DNA of 64,000 nucleotides from Elephas maximus indicus (lineage: Eukaryota; Chordata; Mammalia; Proboscidea; Elephantidae): the NCBI RefSeq assembly GCF_024166365.1, contig NC_064839.1, positions 33,988,378 to 34,052,377 on the forward strand. Direction: 5' to 3'. Shown in pieces: positions 22,503-35,700 of the stretch. The notes beneath the pieces were generated by a model. The model searched no databases. It saw only the letters and a program-made list of their open reading frames with translations, and had not been told where the DNA came from. The number at the start of each line of letters is the position of its first letter. Within the stretch, counting starts at the first letter, position 1. A program made the position numbers and the translations under genes.

Positions 22503-22700
22503 CAAGGGGCTGTGGTGGTGCAGTAGTTAAAGCATTTGGCTCCTAACCTAAAGGTCGGCGGTTCAAACCCGCCAGCGGCTCCATGGGTTAGAGGTGGCAG
22601 CCTGCTTCCATAAAGGTTACAGCCCTATGTAAACCCTATGGGGCAGTTCTCCTCTGTCCCGTAGCGTAACTATAACTCAGAATAGACTCAAAGCCAGTGA
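22503..22700 (+). repeat. AfroSINE, full length
   Basis: Starts GGGGCTGTGGTGGTGCAGTAG (A box), B box GGTTCAAACCCGCC, then the tRNA-unrelated body and tail AACTATAACTCAGAATAGAC. Confidence 0.9.
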
Positions 22701-22892
22701 GTAAGGTAAGTAGGGTCAGGTTCATACCATTGTTCAAGGACTCCATTGGTTCTTCTGTATATTAAGGACACGTCCACCACACTCTTCTATCTGTCAAAAG
22801 ACAAAGAGGTTTTCTGAACCCTTGGCATGACACAGCATGCTTAACACACAGCATGTTTTTAAAATGCATAATTTCATGAATTGTGACATAAG

Positions 22893-23082
22893 TATACCCA
22901 TTGCCACTGAGTTGATTCCAACTCATGGCTACCCTATAGGACTGTCCCAGAGGGTTTCCAAGGCTGTAATCTTTACAGAAGCAGACTGCCACATTTTTCT
23001 CCAGAGGATTGACTGATGAATTTGAATCGCCAACCTTTTGGTTAGCAGCCAAGCGCTTAAACACTGCACTATCAGGGCTCCT
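22893..23082 (-). repeat. AfroSINE, minus strand
   Basis: Starts with tail GCCACTGAGTTGATTCCAAC and ends with head CACTGCACTATCAGGGCTCC. Confidence 0.9.
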
Positions 23083-23117
23083 TTGACATAGGTATAAACC
23101 AAAAAAAAAAAAAAAAC

Positions 23118-23275
23118 AACCAAGCCCAGTGCCGTCGAGTCAATTCCGACTCATAGCGACCCTATAGGACAGAGTAGAATTGCCCCATAGAGTTCCCAAG
23201 GAGCGCCTGGTGGATTCAAACTGCCGATCCTTTGGTTAGCAGCTGTAGCACTTAACCACTACGCCACCAGGATTT
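23118..23275 (-). repeat. AfroSINE, minus strand
   Basis: Starts GTGCCGTCGAGTCAATTCCG after a run of A and ends ACTACGCCACCAGGATT. Shorter body than the 22,893 copy, so a different subfamily. Confidence 0.9.
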
Positions 23276-24107
23276 GTCGACATAGGTATACGTCTGTAAA
23301 ATCATCATCGTATTCAGGGTAATAAACATATCTATCACCTCCAACAGCTTTTCCTGCATCTTTCTCATCTAATGCCCCTAGCCCTCACCCCTGCCCAGGC
23401 AACCACTGATCTCCTTTCTGTCACTATAGTCAGCATTTTCCACAATTTATATAAATGCAATCACATAGTATGTTCTCAGTGTTATCTGGCTTCTTCATTC
23501 AGCATAACGATTTTGAGATTCCTCTAAGTTCTGTATCTCAATAATTCTTTTATTTTTATTGCTGAGCATTATTCCATTGTATGGATATTCCACAGTTTAT
23601 CTCTTCACCTGTCCATGGACATTTGAGCTGTTGCTGGTTTTAAATTATTACAAATAATTCATGGACAAGCCTTTGTATGGACATAGGACGTCATTTATCT
23701 TGGGTTAATACCCAGTAGTGGGAAGACTGGGTTTTGTGATAGACTTATGTTTAACTTTTTAAGAAACTACCCAACTTTTTTCCAAAGTAATTGAACCGTA
23801 TTACTTTTCACCAGGATTGTATGAGAGGTCTAGCTCTTCTACATGCTTGCCAGCAACTAGTTTAGTGAGGCTTTTTAATTTTAGCTATTCTGGTTAGTGT
23901 ACAGTCATATCTCACTGTTGTTTTAAAATATATTTCCTTAATGACTAATGCTGTTGAACATCTTTTAATGTGCTTATTTACCACCCATATATCCTCTTGG
24001 GTGAAATGTCTATTGAAACTTTTGCCTGTTAGTTTATTATGTTATTTGTTTTCTTTTTTAATTTGTTTTCTTATTCTTGAATTTTGACAGGTCTTTATAT
24101 ATTCTGG

Positions 24108-24262
24108 AAACCCTGGTGGCATCGTGGTTAAGAGCTACGATCGCTAATCAAGGGTCTGCAGTTCGAATCCACCAGGCACTCCTTGGAAACCCTATGGAGC
24201 AGCTCTACTCTGTCCTATAGGGTCACTATGAGTCAGAATTGACTCGATGGCAACAGGTTTTA
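24108..24262 (+). repeat. AfroSINE inside L1
   Basis: ACCCTGGTGGCATCGTGGTTAAGAG head, B box GTTCGAATCC, tail TATGAGTCAGAATTGACTCG. Confidence 0.9.
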
Positions 24263-24744
24263 TTTTTTTGGTTGGTTTCTATATTCTAGGTACAAACCTC
24301 TTATTAGAAATATGATTTTCAAATCTTTTCTCTCTGCTGCTTGTTTTTTTTTCATTCTCTTCACAAAGACTTTTGAAGACTGGAAAATTTTAACTTTGAT
24401 GAGTCTAGTTTATCTAAGAAGGCTTTGCCTAATGCGAGGTCACAAAGATTTTCTCCTAGGCTTATTTCTAGAATTTTAGATTTTACATTTAGGTCTATAG
24501 TACATTTTGAGTTAAATTTTGTATATGGTGCCACGTATGGATCAATGTTCAACTTTTTATATATGAAAATCCAGTTATTCCAGTACCATTTGTTGAAAAA
24601 ACTATGTTTTCTCCATTTATTCACCTTTATATTTTGGTAAAAAAAAAATCAATTGTCCATGTTACGCGGCTTTATTTCTAGACTCACTACTCTGTTCTAC
24701 TGATCCATTCTTTTAACTCGGCACTAATACCACCCTGTCTTAAT

Positions 24745-24805
24745 AACAGGTCGCTATGAGTTGGAATCGACTCGACGACACTGGCCTTGGGGTTGGGTCT
24801 TAACA
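24745..24805 (+). repeat. AfroSINE tail fragment
   Basis: GGTCGCTATGAGTTGGAATC then GACTCGACGACACTGG; only the 3' tail is present. Confidence 0.75.
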
Positions 24806-25527
24806 ACTGTGGCTTTTTGATAAGCCTTAAAATCAGGAAATAAGTCTTCCAACTTTTTTCTCCTTTATAAAAAATGTTTTGGCTATTCTAGGTCTTTTGC
24901 ATATTCAAGTGAGTTTTAGAATAAGCTTGTGCATTTCTACAAAACAACTTGCTTTAGGGACTTTTTTGTTTTGTTTTGTATTGTGTTCTTTTGCGTTAGT
25001 CTGTGACACTATGACACAGGTTCTCTTAAACTTTAAATACCTTCCTACTACCGGGAAGTTTGTCTTTATGCTAGAGTCCAAACTGCTGACATTTGGAAAC
25101 AAGTCACATAATCAGGGTTCTATTTTCACAATAGTATTTTTACATAATCACTTTTTTCCAAATAGCTTGCCGGGATCATGGTTGGGATTACGTTGAATCT
25201 GTAGAAAAAATTGAGGAAAAAAAAACCATTTTAAGACCATTAAAACTTCCAGCCCATGAAAATTGTATATCATCATTTAATGTGGGTTTTTTTTTTGTAA
25301 ATTTCTCTCAGGAATTTTTTTTTATATTTAATGTACAGATCTTCCACAACTCTTATCAGATTTATGCCGAAGTAGGTCATTTTTTTTTTAATGTGGCTTT
25401 TTTTTTTTTAATTTCAAGTTCTGATCATTCATTGCTAGTATATTGAAACTCAACTGATATTTGTATATTGATCTTATATGACCCAGAAGGCATTGGCTAC
25501 AGGTTGGCTTTCCTCACAACCCTGGAA

Positions 25528-25735
25528 GGTTGAAGTCCCTGAGTGGTGCAAACTACTAGGCACTCAACTACTAGCCAAAAGGTTGACAGTTCAAATCTGT
25601 CACCTCAGAAGACAGACTTGGTGATCTGCTTTCAAAAGGTCGCAGCTTTGAAAACCCTACAGAGCAGTTCTGCTCTGCACACTTGAGGTTGCCGTGGTTC
25701 AGAATCAACTCGACAACAACTAACAACAACCTGGG
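25528..25735 (+). repeat. AfroSINE inside L1
   Basis: GAGTGGTGCAAACTACTAGGC head, B box GTTCAAATCTG, tail ending AACTCGACAACAACTAACAAC. Confidence 0.85.
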
Positions 25736-26282
25736 AGGTTGAATCTCAGCCTGGAGTTTCAACGGTGAGTCTTGTTAATGGTGCACATGATCGCAGGGTT
25801 CCTCACTGGATGCACGGATTTATTCTATTACGTTTTTGTAGATTCCATTGGCTATTCTATACAGACAATCATGTTCTTTGCTAATATAGATGGTTATAAC
25901 TCTTCCTGTCCAATCTACATGCTTTTGATTTCTTTTTCTTGCCTGTTTGCCCTGGCCGTAATCTCCAGTATAATGGTGAATAGAAATGGTCAGAGCAGAC
26001 ATTTTGTTTTGTTCGTGATCCGAAAAGGAAAGCATTGATTCTATCACCATTAAATATTATGTTATGTTATCTGAGATATTTGTAGATGCCCTTTATCAAG
26101 ATTATCAAGGGAATTATCTTCTATTCCTAGTTTGCTGAGAGTTTTAAATCAGAAATAGATGTTGCATTTTGTCAAATGCTTTTTCTGCATCTGTTGAGAT
26201 GATTTTTTTTTAAGTTGGATAATATAGTGAATTGTATTAATTTATGTTTGACTATCAAACCAACCTGGGGTAAACCCCACTT

Positions 26283-29200
26283 GTTTTTGTTGTTAGGTGC
26301 TGTCAAGTCAATTCCAACTCATAGCAACCCTGTGTACAACAGAACCAGACACTGCCCCATCCTGCACCGTCCTCACAATCACTGTTACGCTTCAAGCCTG
26401 TTTTTGCCGCCACTGTGTCAATCCATCTCGTTGAGGGTCTTCCTCTTCTTCACTGACCCTCTACTTTACCAAGCATGATGTCCTTCTCCAAAGCATTGGT
26501 CCCCCTGACAACATGTCCAAAGTATGTGAGATGTAGTCTCACCATCCTTGCTTCCAAGGAACATTCTGGTTGTACTTCTTCCAAAACAGATTTGTTCATT
26601 CTTTTGGCAGCCCATGGTATATTCAATATTCTTCAACAACACCACAACTCAAAGGCATCAGTCCTTCTTGGGTCTTCTTTATTCATCACCCAGCTTTCAC
26701 CTGCATATGAGGTGATTGAAAATACCATGGCTTGGGTCAGGCGCACCTTAGTCTTCAAGGTGATATCTTTGCTTTTCAACACTTTAAAGAGGTCTTTTGT
26801 AGCAGATTTGCCCAATGCAATCCATCTTTTGATTTCCTGACTGCGGCTTCCATGAGCTTTGATTGTGGATCCAAGTAAAACGAAATCCTTGACAACTTCA
26901 ATCTTTTCTCCATTTATCATGACATTGTTTATTGGTCCAATTGTGAGAATTTTTGTTTTCTTTATGTTGAAGCATAGTCCATAATGAAGGCGTGGTCTTT
27001 GATCTTCATCAGTAGGTGCTTCAAGTCCTTTTCACATTCAGCAAGCAAGGTTGTGTTATCTGCATAGTGCAGGTTGTTAATGAGTCTTGCTCCAATGCTG
27101 ATACCCTGCTCTTCTCCATACAGTCCAGCTTCTTGGATTATGTGCTCAGCATACAGACTGAATAAATATTGTTCAAATGACTGCCTCTTGATTTATGTAC
27201 AGGTTACTCATGAGCACAATTAAGTGTTCTGGAATTCTCGTTCTTTGCAATGTTATCCATAATTTGTTGTGATCCACACAGGCAAGTGCCTTAGCATAGT
27301 CAATAAAACACAGGTAAACATCTTTCTGGTATTCTCTGCTTTCAGCCAGGATGCATCTGACGTCAGCAATGACAACCCTGGTTCCACGTACTCTTCTAAA
27401 TCCAGCTTGAATTTCTGGCAGTTCCCTGTTGATATACTGCTGCAGCTGCTTTTGAATGATCTTCAGCAAAACTTTATTTGCATGTGATATTAATGATATT
27501 GTTCAATAATTTCCACATTCGGTTGGATCACTTTTCTTGGGAATAGGCATAAATATGAATCTCTTCCAGTCGGTTGGCCAGGTAGCTATCTTCCAAATTT
27601 CTTGGCATAGACGAATGAGTACTTCCAGTACTGCATCCGTCTGTTGAAACATCTCAATTGGTATTCCATCAATTACTGGAGCCTTGTTTTTTGCCAATGC
27701 CTTCAGTGCAGCTTGGACTTCTTCCTTCAGTACCATAAAAAAAAAAAAAAAAACCCACTGTCATCAAGTCGATTCCGACTCATAGCGACCCTATAGGACA
27801 GAGTAGAACTGCCCCATAGAGTTTCCAAGGAGCACCTGGCAGATTTGAACTGCCGACCATTTGGTTAGCAGCCATAGCACTTAACCACTATGCCACCAGG
27901 GTTTCCTCAGTACCATAGGTTCCTGATTATATGCTGCCTCCTGAAATGGTTGAACGTCGACCAATTCTTTTTAGTACAGTGACTCTGTGTATTTTTTTTT
28001 CGTCTTGCTTCCTACGTCGTTCAGTATTTTGCCCACAGAATCCTTCACTACTGCAACTCGAGGCTTGACTTTTTTCTTCAGTTCTTTCAGCTTGAGAAAT
28101 ATCGAGCGTGTTTTTCCCTTTTGGTTTTCTGTCTCCAGGTCTTTGCACATGTCATTATAACATTTTACTTTGTTTTCTCGAGCCACCCTTTGAAATCTTC
28201 CGTTCAGCTCTTTGACTTCATCGTTTCTTCCTTTCACTTTAGCTACTTGACGTTCAAGAGCAAGTTTCAGCATCTCTTCTGACATGCAATTTGGTCTTTT
28301 CTTTCTTTCTTTCCTGTCTTTTCAATGACCTCTTGCTGTCTTCACGTACGATGTTCTTGAAGTCATTCCACAACTCGTCTGATCTTCAGTCGTTAGTGTT
28401 CAACGCATCAGATCTACTCTTGAGGTGGTCTCTAAATTCGGGTGGAATATACTCAAGGTGGTACTTCGGCTCTCCTGGACTTGTTCTAATTTTCTTCAGT
28501 TTCAACTTGAACTTTGCATATGAGCAGTTGATGGTCTGTCCCACAGTTGGCCCCTGGCCTCGTTCTGACTGATGAGATTTTCCATCATCTCTTTCCACAG
28601 ATGTAGTCAATTTGATTCCTGTGTATTTCATCTGGCAAGGTCCACATGTATAGTTGCCGTTTATGTTGATGAAAAAAGGTATTTGCAATGAAGAAGTTGT
28701 TGGTCTTGCAAAATTCATTCATGCAATCCCCAGCATCATTTCTATCACCAAGGCCACATTTTCCAATTACTAATCCTTCTTCTTTCTTTCTAACTTTTGC
28801 ATTCCAATCACCGGTAATTATCGATGCATCCTGATTGCACGTTCAGTCAATTTCAGACTGCCGAGGTTGGTAAAAATCGTCAATTACTTCATCTTTGGTG
28901 CATAAATCTGAATAATAGTCGTATTAACTGGTCTTCTTTGTAGGCATATGGGTATTATCCTATCACTGACAGCACTGTACTTCAGGACAGATCTGGAAAT
29001 GTTCTTTTTGAGGATGAATGCAACGCCATTCCTTTTCAAGCTGTCATTCCCAGCACAGTAGACCATATGATTGCCCGATTCAAAATGGCCAATACCAGTC
29101 CATTTCAGCTCACTAATGCCTAGGATATCAACATTTATGCGTTCCATTTCATTTTTGATGATTTCCAATTTTCCTAGATTCATACTTTGTACATTCCATG

Positions 29201-29610
29201 TTCCAATTATTAACAGATGTTCGCAGCTGTTTCTTCTCATTTTGAGTTTTGCCACCTCATCAAATGAAGGTCCTGAAAACTTGACTCCATCCAGGTCATT
29301 AAGGTGCACTTTGCTTTGAGGAGGCTGCTCTTCCCCAGTCATATTTTGAGAGCCTTCCAACCTGAAGAGCTCATCTTCCAGCACTATATCAGACAATGTT
29401 CCACTGCTATTCATAAGGTTTTCACTGGCTAATGCTTTTCAGAAGTAAACCATCGGGTCCTTCTTCCTAGTCTGTCTTAGTCTGGAAGCTCAGCTGAAAC
29501 CTGTCTGCCATGGGTGACCCTGCTGGTACTTGAATACCGATGGCATAGCTTTCAGCATCACAGCAATGCGCAAGCCCCCACTGTACGACAAACTGACAGA
29601 TGCGTGGGGG
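26283..29610 (-). mobile_element. RTE (BovB/RTE1-like) retrotransposon, near full length, decayed
   Basis: About 3.3 kb on the minus strand, interrupted once by an AfroSINE. Reading from 29,610: 5' region, AP-type endonuclease (frame 29,414-28,884 with GTWNVQSMN and ISELKWTG), linker (28,285-27,971), reverse transcriptase (27,736-27,503, 27,469-27,173, then 26,920-26,633) and a short 3' end with TTGTTGTT-type repeats near 26,283. The protein makes and inserts cDNA at a nicked target site. Several shifts and stops make it inactive. It is the same family as the element at 33,636-36,887. Confidence 0.85.
27748..27906 (-). repeat. AfroSINE inside the first RTE
   Basis: Sits after a run of A, starts TCATCAAGTCGATTCCGACTC and ends ACCACTATGCCACCAGGGTTTCC. 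Both sides carry a copy of CCTTCAGTACCATA/CCTCAGTACCATAG, a target-site duplication from the host RTE. Confidence 0.9.
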
Positions 29611-30354
29611 AAATCTTCTTACTATATTGTTAGATTTGATTTGGTAAAATTTTGTTAGAAAATTTACGTCTCTATTCCTGAGGGATGGTAATCTGTGGTA
29701 CTTACTTAAATTTCTGTAAAATGATACTTGACGGTTTTGTGAGGCATACCACATATGTAAAGGTAAACTGTATGACAGCAACAGAAGGAGAAATGGAAAT
29801 GTGCAATTGTAAGGCTCTTATACTACATGTGAAGCGGTATAATATAAACAATATAAACTCTGAGAAGTTAAAGATGTATGTTACAAGCTCTAAGCAACTG
29901 CCAAAAAAAAAAAAAAGTATGGCTTCTACACCAACAGAGAAGATTATATGAAATAATGAAAAATAGTTAATCTTTTAGAGGGAAAATAGCAAAGAGAAGA
30001 AATGGAAAACAAATTCAACATGACAGATTTAAACCTAACCATATAAATGAACACGATAAATGTACATTATTTCAACTTCCTAATTAAAAGGCTGAGATTG
30101 TCAGATTGGATAAAAAGGAGGTCCAACTATATGCTAGCTTTATAAGGAATGAACTTTAAATATAAAGGCACAAAAAGTAACAGAATGGAAAATGATATAC
30201 CATGGTAGCACTAGTTAAAAGAAAGCTGGTGCAGCTATATTAATACTGGGCCAAGTAGATTTTAGACCAAAGATTATTGAACAAATTTTACAGGGAGCAT
30301 CCATATACCCACCATCCAGATGCTGTCATTAACATTTTACTATACTTGCTTTAA
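29611..30354 (+). repeat. Old L1 ORF2 fragment, poorly preserved
   Basis: A-rich DNA that reads in pieces like L1 ORF2 (near 30,090-30,260: RLSDWIKRRSNY-like, then a TGPSRF-like stretch). No usable frame. Family call by eye. Confidence 0.5.
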
Positions 30355-30565
30355 GGGAGCCCTGGTGGTGCAGCAGTTAAGAGCTTCACTGCTAACCAAA
30401 AGGTCGGTGGCTTAAACCCACCAGTTCCTCCTTGGGAGAAAGATGTGGCAGTTGGCTTCTGTAAAGATTACAGGCTTGGAAACCCTATAGAGCAGTTCCA
30501 CTCTGTCCTGGAGAGTTGCTATAGGGTCGCTATGAGTCAGAATCAGTTAGGCAGAAATGGATTAT
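30355..30565 (+). repeat. AfroSINE
   Basis: GAGCCCTGGTGGTGCAGCAG head, GGCTTAAACCCACC B box, tail GGGTCGCTATGAGTCAGAATC. Confidence 0.9.
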
Positions 30566-30595
30566 ACTTGCTTTATCACTTTTCTATTCATCCCT

Positions 30596-30800
30596 CTGAG
30601 GTCCTTGGGTGGTGCAAATGGTTTTCGTTTGACTGCCAACCTAAAGGTTGGCAGTTGGAATCCACCTAGTGTGCCACAGAAGGAAAGTCTGGCAATCTGC
30701 TTCCATAAAGATTATGTGCAAGAAAACCCTATGGAGCTCAGTTCTATTCTGTAACTCATGGGGTCACCATGAGTTGGAATCAACTCAGTAGCAACTGATT
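30596..30800 (+). repeat. AfroSINE, second type
   Basis: GAGGTCCTTGGGTGGTGCAAATGG head, GTTGGAATCC B box, tail GTCACCATGAGTTGGAATCAAC. Same type as 25,528 and 52,650. Confidence 0.85.
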
Positions 30801-31317
30801 TATTCATCCCTCTGTGCTGTTTTTTCCCCCCCTTTTTGCTTGTATTTCCGGATTTTTCTGTAATGAACACATAGTGCTTTTGTAAAAAAGTGCTTTTTAA
30901 ATTTAAAGAAAATAAATGCACACCGCTTGTGGTTCATGTTCACTTCCACTCTCCTTTTGAAACCTCCTGAGAGGCTCCTGCTTGGTCTTTGTGGACACCT
31001 CTGTTCACACTTTTCATCCTTATAGCCCCATCCTTCTCTGGGGCTATTGATCAGACTTCTCAAACACCCTGTGCTGTGCTGATTTCTCCCAGGTCGGGGC
31101 ACCTAGCTCTGCTTCCGGAGTTAGACTTGATCACACAAAGAAGGTTCCTCTACAGGTGGTCGACATAAGTCAGAAACATCCAGACACAGAATTCACAACA
31201 CGGATCACATACACACACAGGCAAAGCCCCCTGGACTGGTGCACAACTGGCTTCCAGGAGGCAAGAACCACACTCCAGGGTAAGTGTGTGGAATTTCTCC
31301 ATTAAAGGTCACCTTAA
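30801..31317. other. Intergenic, nothing recognised
   Basis: No gene or repeat recognised. Short frames on both strands lack motifs. Confidence 0.4.
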
Positions 31318-31482
31318 ACCAGTTGCCATTTAGTCAGAGTAGAACTTTGCTCCACAGAGTTTTCAATGGCTGATTTTTCGACGGTAGATCACTAGGCCTT
31401 TCTTCCAAGGCATGTCTGGGTGGACTTGAATCTCCAGCCTTTCATTTAGCAGTCAAGTGCACTGTTTGTACCACCCAGGCAC
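31318..31482 (-). repeat. AfroSINE, minus, diverged
   Basis: AACCAGTTGCCATTTAGTCAG tail and TTTGTACCACCCAGGC head, with a body similar to 22,893-23,082. Confidence 0.75.
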
Positions 31483-31600
31483 TGTGTGTGTGTGCGCGTG
31501 TGTGTGTGTGTATGAGTTTATATTTTCATATATTTATATATATTTCAATGTATACATATATATTAAAATATGTATACATATATACATATACAGCACAGGA
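31483..31600. repeat. TG/TA microsatellite
   Basis: Runs of GTGTGTGTGCGCGTGTGTGTG, then TATATATTTATATATATT and CATATA units. Could form Z-DNA or cruciforms. Confidence 0.9.
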
Positions 31601-31654
31601 GGTACTGCATTGTTTAAAGTCAGGAAGGGTTGCCTCAGAGTTGTATCTTTTCAA

Positions 31655-32188
31655 TTCTGTCTTAGTTATCTGGCTCTGCTATAACAGAAATACCACAAGT
31701 GGATGGCTTTAACAAAGAGAAATTTATTTCCTCACAGTAAAGTAGGCTAGAAGTCCAAATCCAGGGTGTTAGCTCCAGGAGAAGGCTTTCTCTCTCTGTC
31801 GGCTCTGGAGGGAAAGTCTTTCTCATCAATCTTCCCCTGGACCAGGAGCTTCTGCAAGCAGGAATCCTGGGTCCAAAGGACATGCTCTGCACCTGGCACT
31901 GCCTTCTTGGTGGTATGAGGCTCCCCTGTCTCTCTGCTCGCTTCTCTCTTTTGTATCACAAAAGAAACCAGCTCAAGTCACAATCCCATCCTCTAGATTG
32001 AGTCCAGCCACATCAACACAACTGTCACCCATCTACCCTCATTAACATCATACAGGCAGAATTTACAATACATAGGAAAATCACATCAGATGACAAAATG
32101 GTGGGCAATCACACAATACAATACCGGGAATCATGGCCCAGCCAAATTGATACACAAATTTGGGGGGAACACAATTCAATCCATGACA
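31655..32188 (-). mobile_element. MaLR LTR, minus strand
   Basis: Starts TGTCTTAGTTATCTGGCTCTG and ends CACAATTCAATCCATGACAA, the reverse of the GATTGAATTGTGTCCCC family. Confidence 0.8.
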
Positions 32189-32757
32189 ACGATAAACGGA
32201 GAAAAGATTGAACTCATCAAGGATTTCATTTTACTTGGATCCACAGTCAACACCCATGGAAGCAGCAGTCAAGAAATAAAACGATGTGTTGCATTGGGTA
32301 AATCTTCCAAAAGAACTTTTTAAAGTGTTAAAAAGCAAAGATGTCACTTTGAGGACCAAGGTGTGCCTGACCCAAGCCATGGTATTTTCGATCACCTCAT
32401 ATGCATGCAAAAGCTGGACAATGAATAAGGAAGACCAAAGAAGAATTGATGCCTTTGAGTTGTGGTGTTGGTGAAGAATATTAAATATGCCATGGACTGC
32501 CAAAAGAGCAAACAAATCTTTCTTGGAAGAAGTATGGCCAGAACGCTCCTTAGAAGCCAGGATGATCAGACTTCATCTCACATACTTTGGGCATGTTATC
32601 AGGAGGGACCAGTCCCTGGAGAAGGACATCATGCTTGGTAAATTGAAGGGTCATTGAAAAAGAGGAAGACTCTCAACCAGATGGATTGACACGGTGGCTG
32701 CAAGAATAGGCTCAAGCATAACAACGATCATGAGGATGGCACAGGACAAGGCAGTGT
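32189..32757 (+). mobile_element. RTE fragment, plus strand, 3' part
   Basis: Starts ATAAACGGAGAAAAGATTGAA and reads in the RT C-terminal region (frame 32,286-32,474 with LFKVLKSKDVTLRTKV, TQAMVFSITSYACKSW). It ends at about 32,757, where a minus L1 begins. 5'-truncated and broken. Confidence 0.8.
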
Positions 32758-35700
32758 TTCATTCTGTCTGGTCTTTTTACTAGAACTTGAAGTCTGCAAC
32801 CACTGTCTTCTGCTCCATCAGGGGTTCTCTGTTGTATTCCCTGTCAGGGCAGTCATTGGTGGTGGACAGGTACCATCTAGTTCTTCTGGTCTCAGGCTGA
32901 TGGAGTCTCTGGTTTACGTGTCCCTTTCTTTCTCTTGGGCTCATATTTTCCTTGCATATTTGGTGTTCTTCATTCTCCTTTGCTCCAGGGGGATTAAGTC
33001 CAATTGACACATCTTGGATGGCCATTTCCTACCTTTCAAGACCCTAGATGCCAGTCACCAAAGTGGGATGCAGAACATTGTCTTAATACACTTTGTTATG
33101 CCAATTGACCTAGATGTCCCCTAAACCATGGTCCCCAGACCCCTGCCCCTGCTACTCTGTCCCTAGAAGTGTTTGGTTGTATTCAGGTAACTTCCTAGCT
33201 TTTGGTTTAGTTCAGTTGTGCTGACTTCCCCTGTAATGTGTGTTGTCCTTTCCTCACCTAAAATAACTCTTGATTACTATCTAATTAGTGAATACCCCTC
33301 TTCCTCCCTCCCCACCCTCGTAACCACCAAGGAATGTTCTCTTCTGTGTTTAAACCTTTCCTTGAGTTCTTAAAATACTGGCCTCATACAATATTTGTCC
33401 TTTTGCGATGGACTAATTTCACTTAGCATAATGCCTTCCAGAGTCCTCCATGCTACAAAATGTTTCACGGATTCATCATTGTTCTTTATCGTTGCATAGT
33501 ATTCTTTTGTGTGAGTAGACCATAATCTGTTTACCCATTCATCTGTTGATGGGAACCTTGGTTTTTTCCATCTTTTTGCTATTGTAAACAGTGCTGCAAA
33601 GAATATGGCTGTGCATATATCTATCCATGTGTTGTTGTTGTTAGGTGCCGTCGAGTCAGTTTCAACTCATAGTGATCCTATGCACAACAGAACGAAACAC
33701 TGCTCAGTCCTGCGCCATCCTTACAATCGTTGTTATGCTTGAGCTCATTGTTGCAGCCTCTGTGTCAATCCACCTCATTGAGAGTCTTCCTCTTTTCCAC
33801 TGACCCTGTACTCTGCCAAGCATGATGTCCTTCTCCAGGGACTGATCCCTCCTGACAACATGTCCAAAGTATGTAAGACGCAGTCTCGCCATCCTTGCCT
33901 CTAAGAAGCATTCTGGCCGCACTTCTTCCAAGGCAGATTTGTTCATTCTTTTGGCAGTCCATGGTATATTCAATATTCTTCACCAACACCACAATTCAAA
34001 GGCGTCAACTCTTCTTCGGTCTTCCTTATTCATTGTCCAGCTTTCACAGAAGTATGATGTGATTGAAAATACCATGGCTTGGGTCAGGCGCACCTTAGTT
34101 TTCAGGGGGACATCTTTGCTCTTCAACACTTTGAAGAGGTCCTTTGCAGCAGATTTGCCCAATGCAATGCATCTTTTGATTTCTTGACTGCTGCTTCCAT
34201 GGCTGTTGATTGTGGATCCAAGTAAAATGAAATCCTTGACAACTTCAGTCTTTTCTCCATTCATCACGATGTTGCTCATTCGTCCAGTTGTGACGACTTT
34301 TGTTTTCTTTATGTTGAGGTGTAATCCATACTGAAGGCTGTGGTCTTTGATCTTCATTAGCAAGTGCTTCAAGTCCTCTTCACTTTCAGCAAGCCAGGTT
34401 GTGTCATCTGCATTATGCAGGTTGTTAATGAGTCTTCCTCCAATCCTCATGCCCCGTTCTTCTTCATATAGTCCAGCTTCTCATATTATTTGTTCAGCAT
34501 ACAGATTAAATAGGTGTGGTGAAAGAATACAACCCTGACGCACACCTTTCCTGACTTTAAACCAATCAGTATCCCCTTGTTCTGTCCAAACAACTGCCTC
34601 TTGATCTATGTAAAGGTTCCTCATGAGCACAATTAAGTGTTCTGGAATTCCCGTTCTTTGCAGTGCTATCCATAGTTTGTTATGATCCACACAGTCAAAT
34701 GCCTTTGCATAGTCAATAAAACACAGGTAAACATCCTTCTGGTATTCTCTGCTTTCAGCCAGGATCCATCTGACATCAGCAATGATATCCCTGGTTCCCC
34801 GTCCTCTTCTGAAACTGGCCTGAATTTTCTGGCGGTTCCCTGTCCATATACAGCTGCAGCCATTTTTGAACGATCTTCAGCAGAATTTTGCTTGCATGTG
34901 ATATCGATATTGTTCTATAATTTCCACATTTGGTTGGATCAGCTTTCTTGGGAATAGGCATAAATATGGATCTCTTCCAGTCAGTTGGCCAGGAAGCTGT
35001 CTTCCATATTTCTTAGCATAGACAAGTGTGCACCTCCAGCACTGCATCTGTTTGTTGAAACATCTCAATTGATATTCCACCAGTTCCTGGAGACTTGTTT
35101 TTCACTAATGCCTTCAGAGCGGCTTGGACTTCTTCCTTCAGTACCATTGGTTCCTGATCATATGCCACCTCTTGAAATGGTTGAAAACCTACTAATTCTT
35201 TTTGGTGTAATGACTCTGTGTATTCCTTCCATCTTCTTTTGATGCTTCCTGCGTCATTTAATATTTTCCCCATGGAATCCTTCACTATTGCAACTTGAGG
35301 CTTGAATTTTTTCTTCAGTTCTTTCAGCTTGAGAAACACCGAGCGTTTTCTTCCCTTTTGGTTTTCCATCTCCAGCTCTTTGCACATGTCATTATAATAC
35401 TTTACTTTGTCTTCTTGAGAGGCCCTTTGAAATCTTCCTTTCAGTTCTTTTACTTCATCAATTCTTCCTTTTGCTTTAGCTGCTCGACGCTCAAAAGCAA
35501 GCTTCAGAGTCTCCTCTGACATCCATCTCTGTCTTTTCTTTCTTTCCTGTCTTTTCAATGACCTCTTGCTTTCTTCATGGATGATGTCGTTGATGTCATT
35601 CCACAACTCGTCTGGTCTTCGGTCACTAGTGTTCAATGCATCAAATCTATTCTTCAGATGGTCTCTAAATTCAGGTGGGATATACTCAAGGTCATATTTT

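Larger units (their letters stand above)
23290..26282 (-). repeat. L1 LINE, minus strand, 3' UTR and ORF2 end, with SINE insertions
   Basis: Read backwards this is an old L1 (L1M-like). 3' sequence lies at 23,290-24,100; ORF2 remnants follow, for example the minus frame at 24,361-24,624 with YKKLNIDPYVAPYTKFNSK. AfroSINEs interrupt it at 24,108, 24,745 and 25,528. It ends where an RTE element begins. All frames are broken. Confidence 0.75.

Noticed and set aside
22503..22580. tRNA-like sequence with A and B boxes
   Set aside because: It is the head of an AfroSINE; the clover-leaf is decayed and continues into the SINE body.
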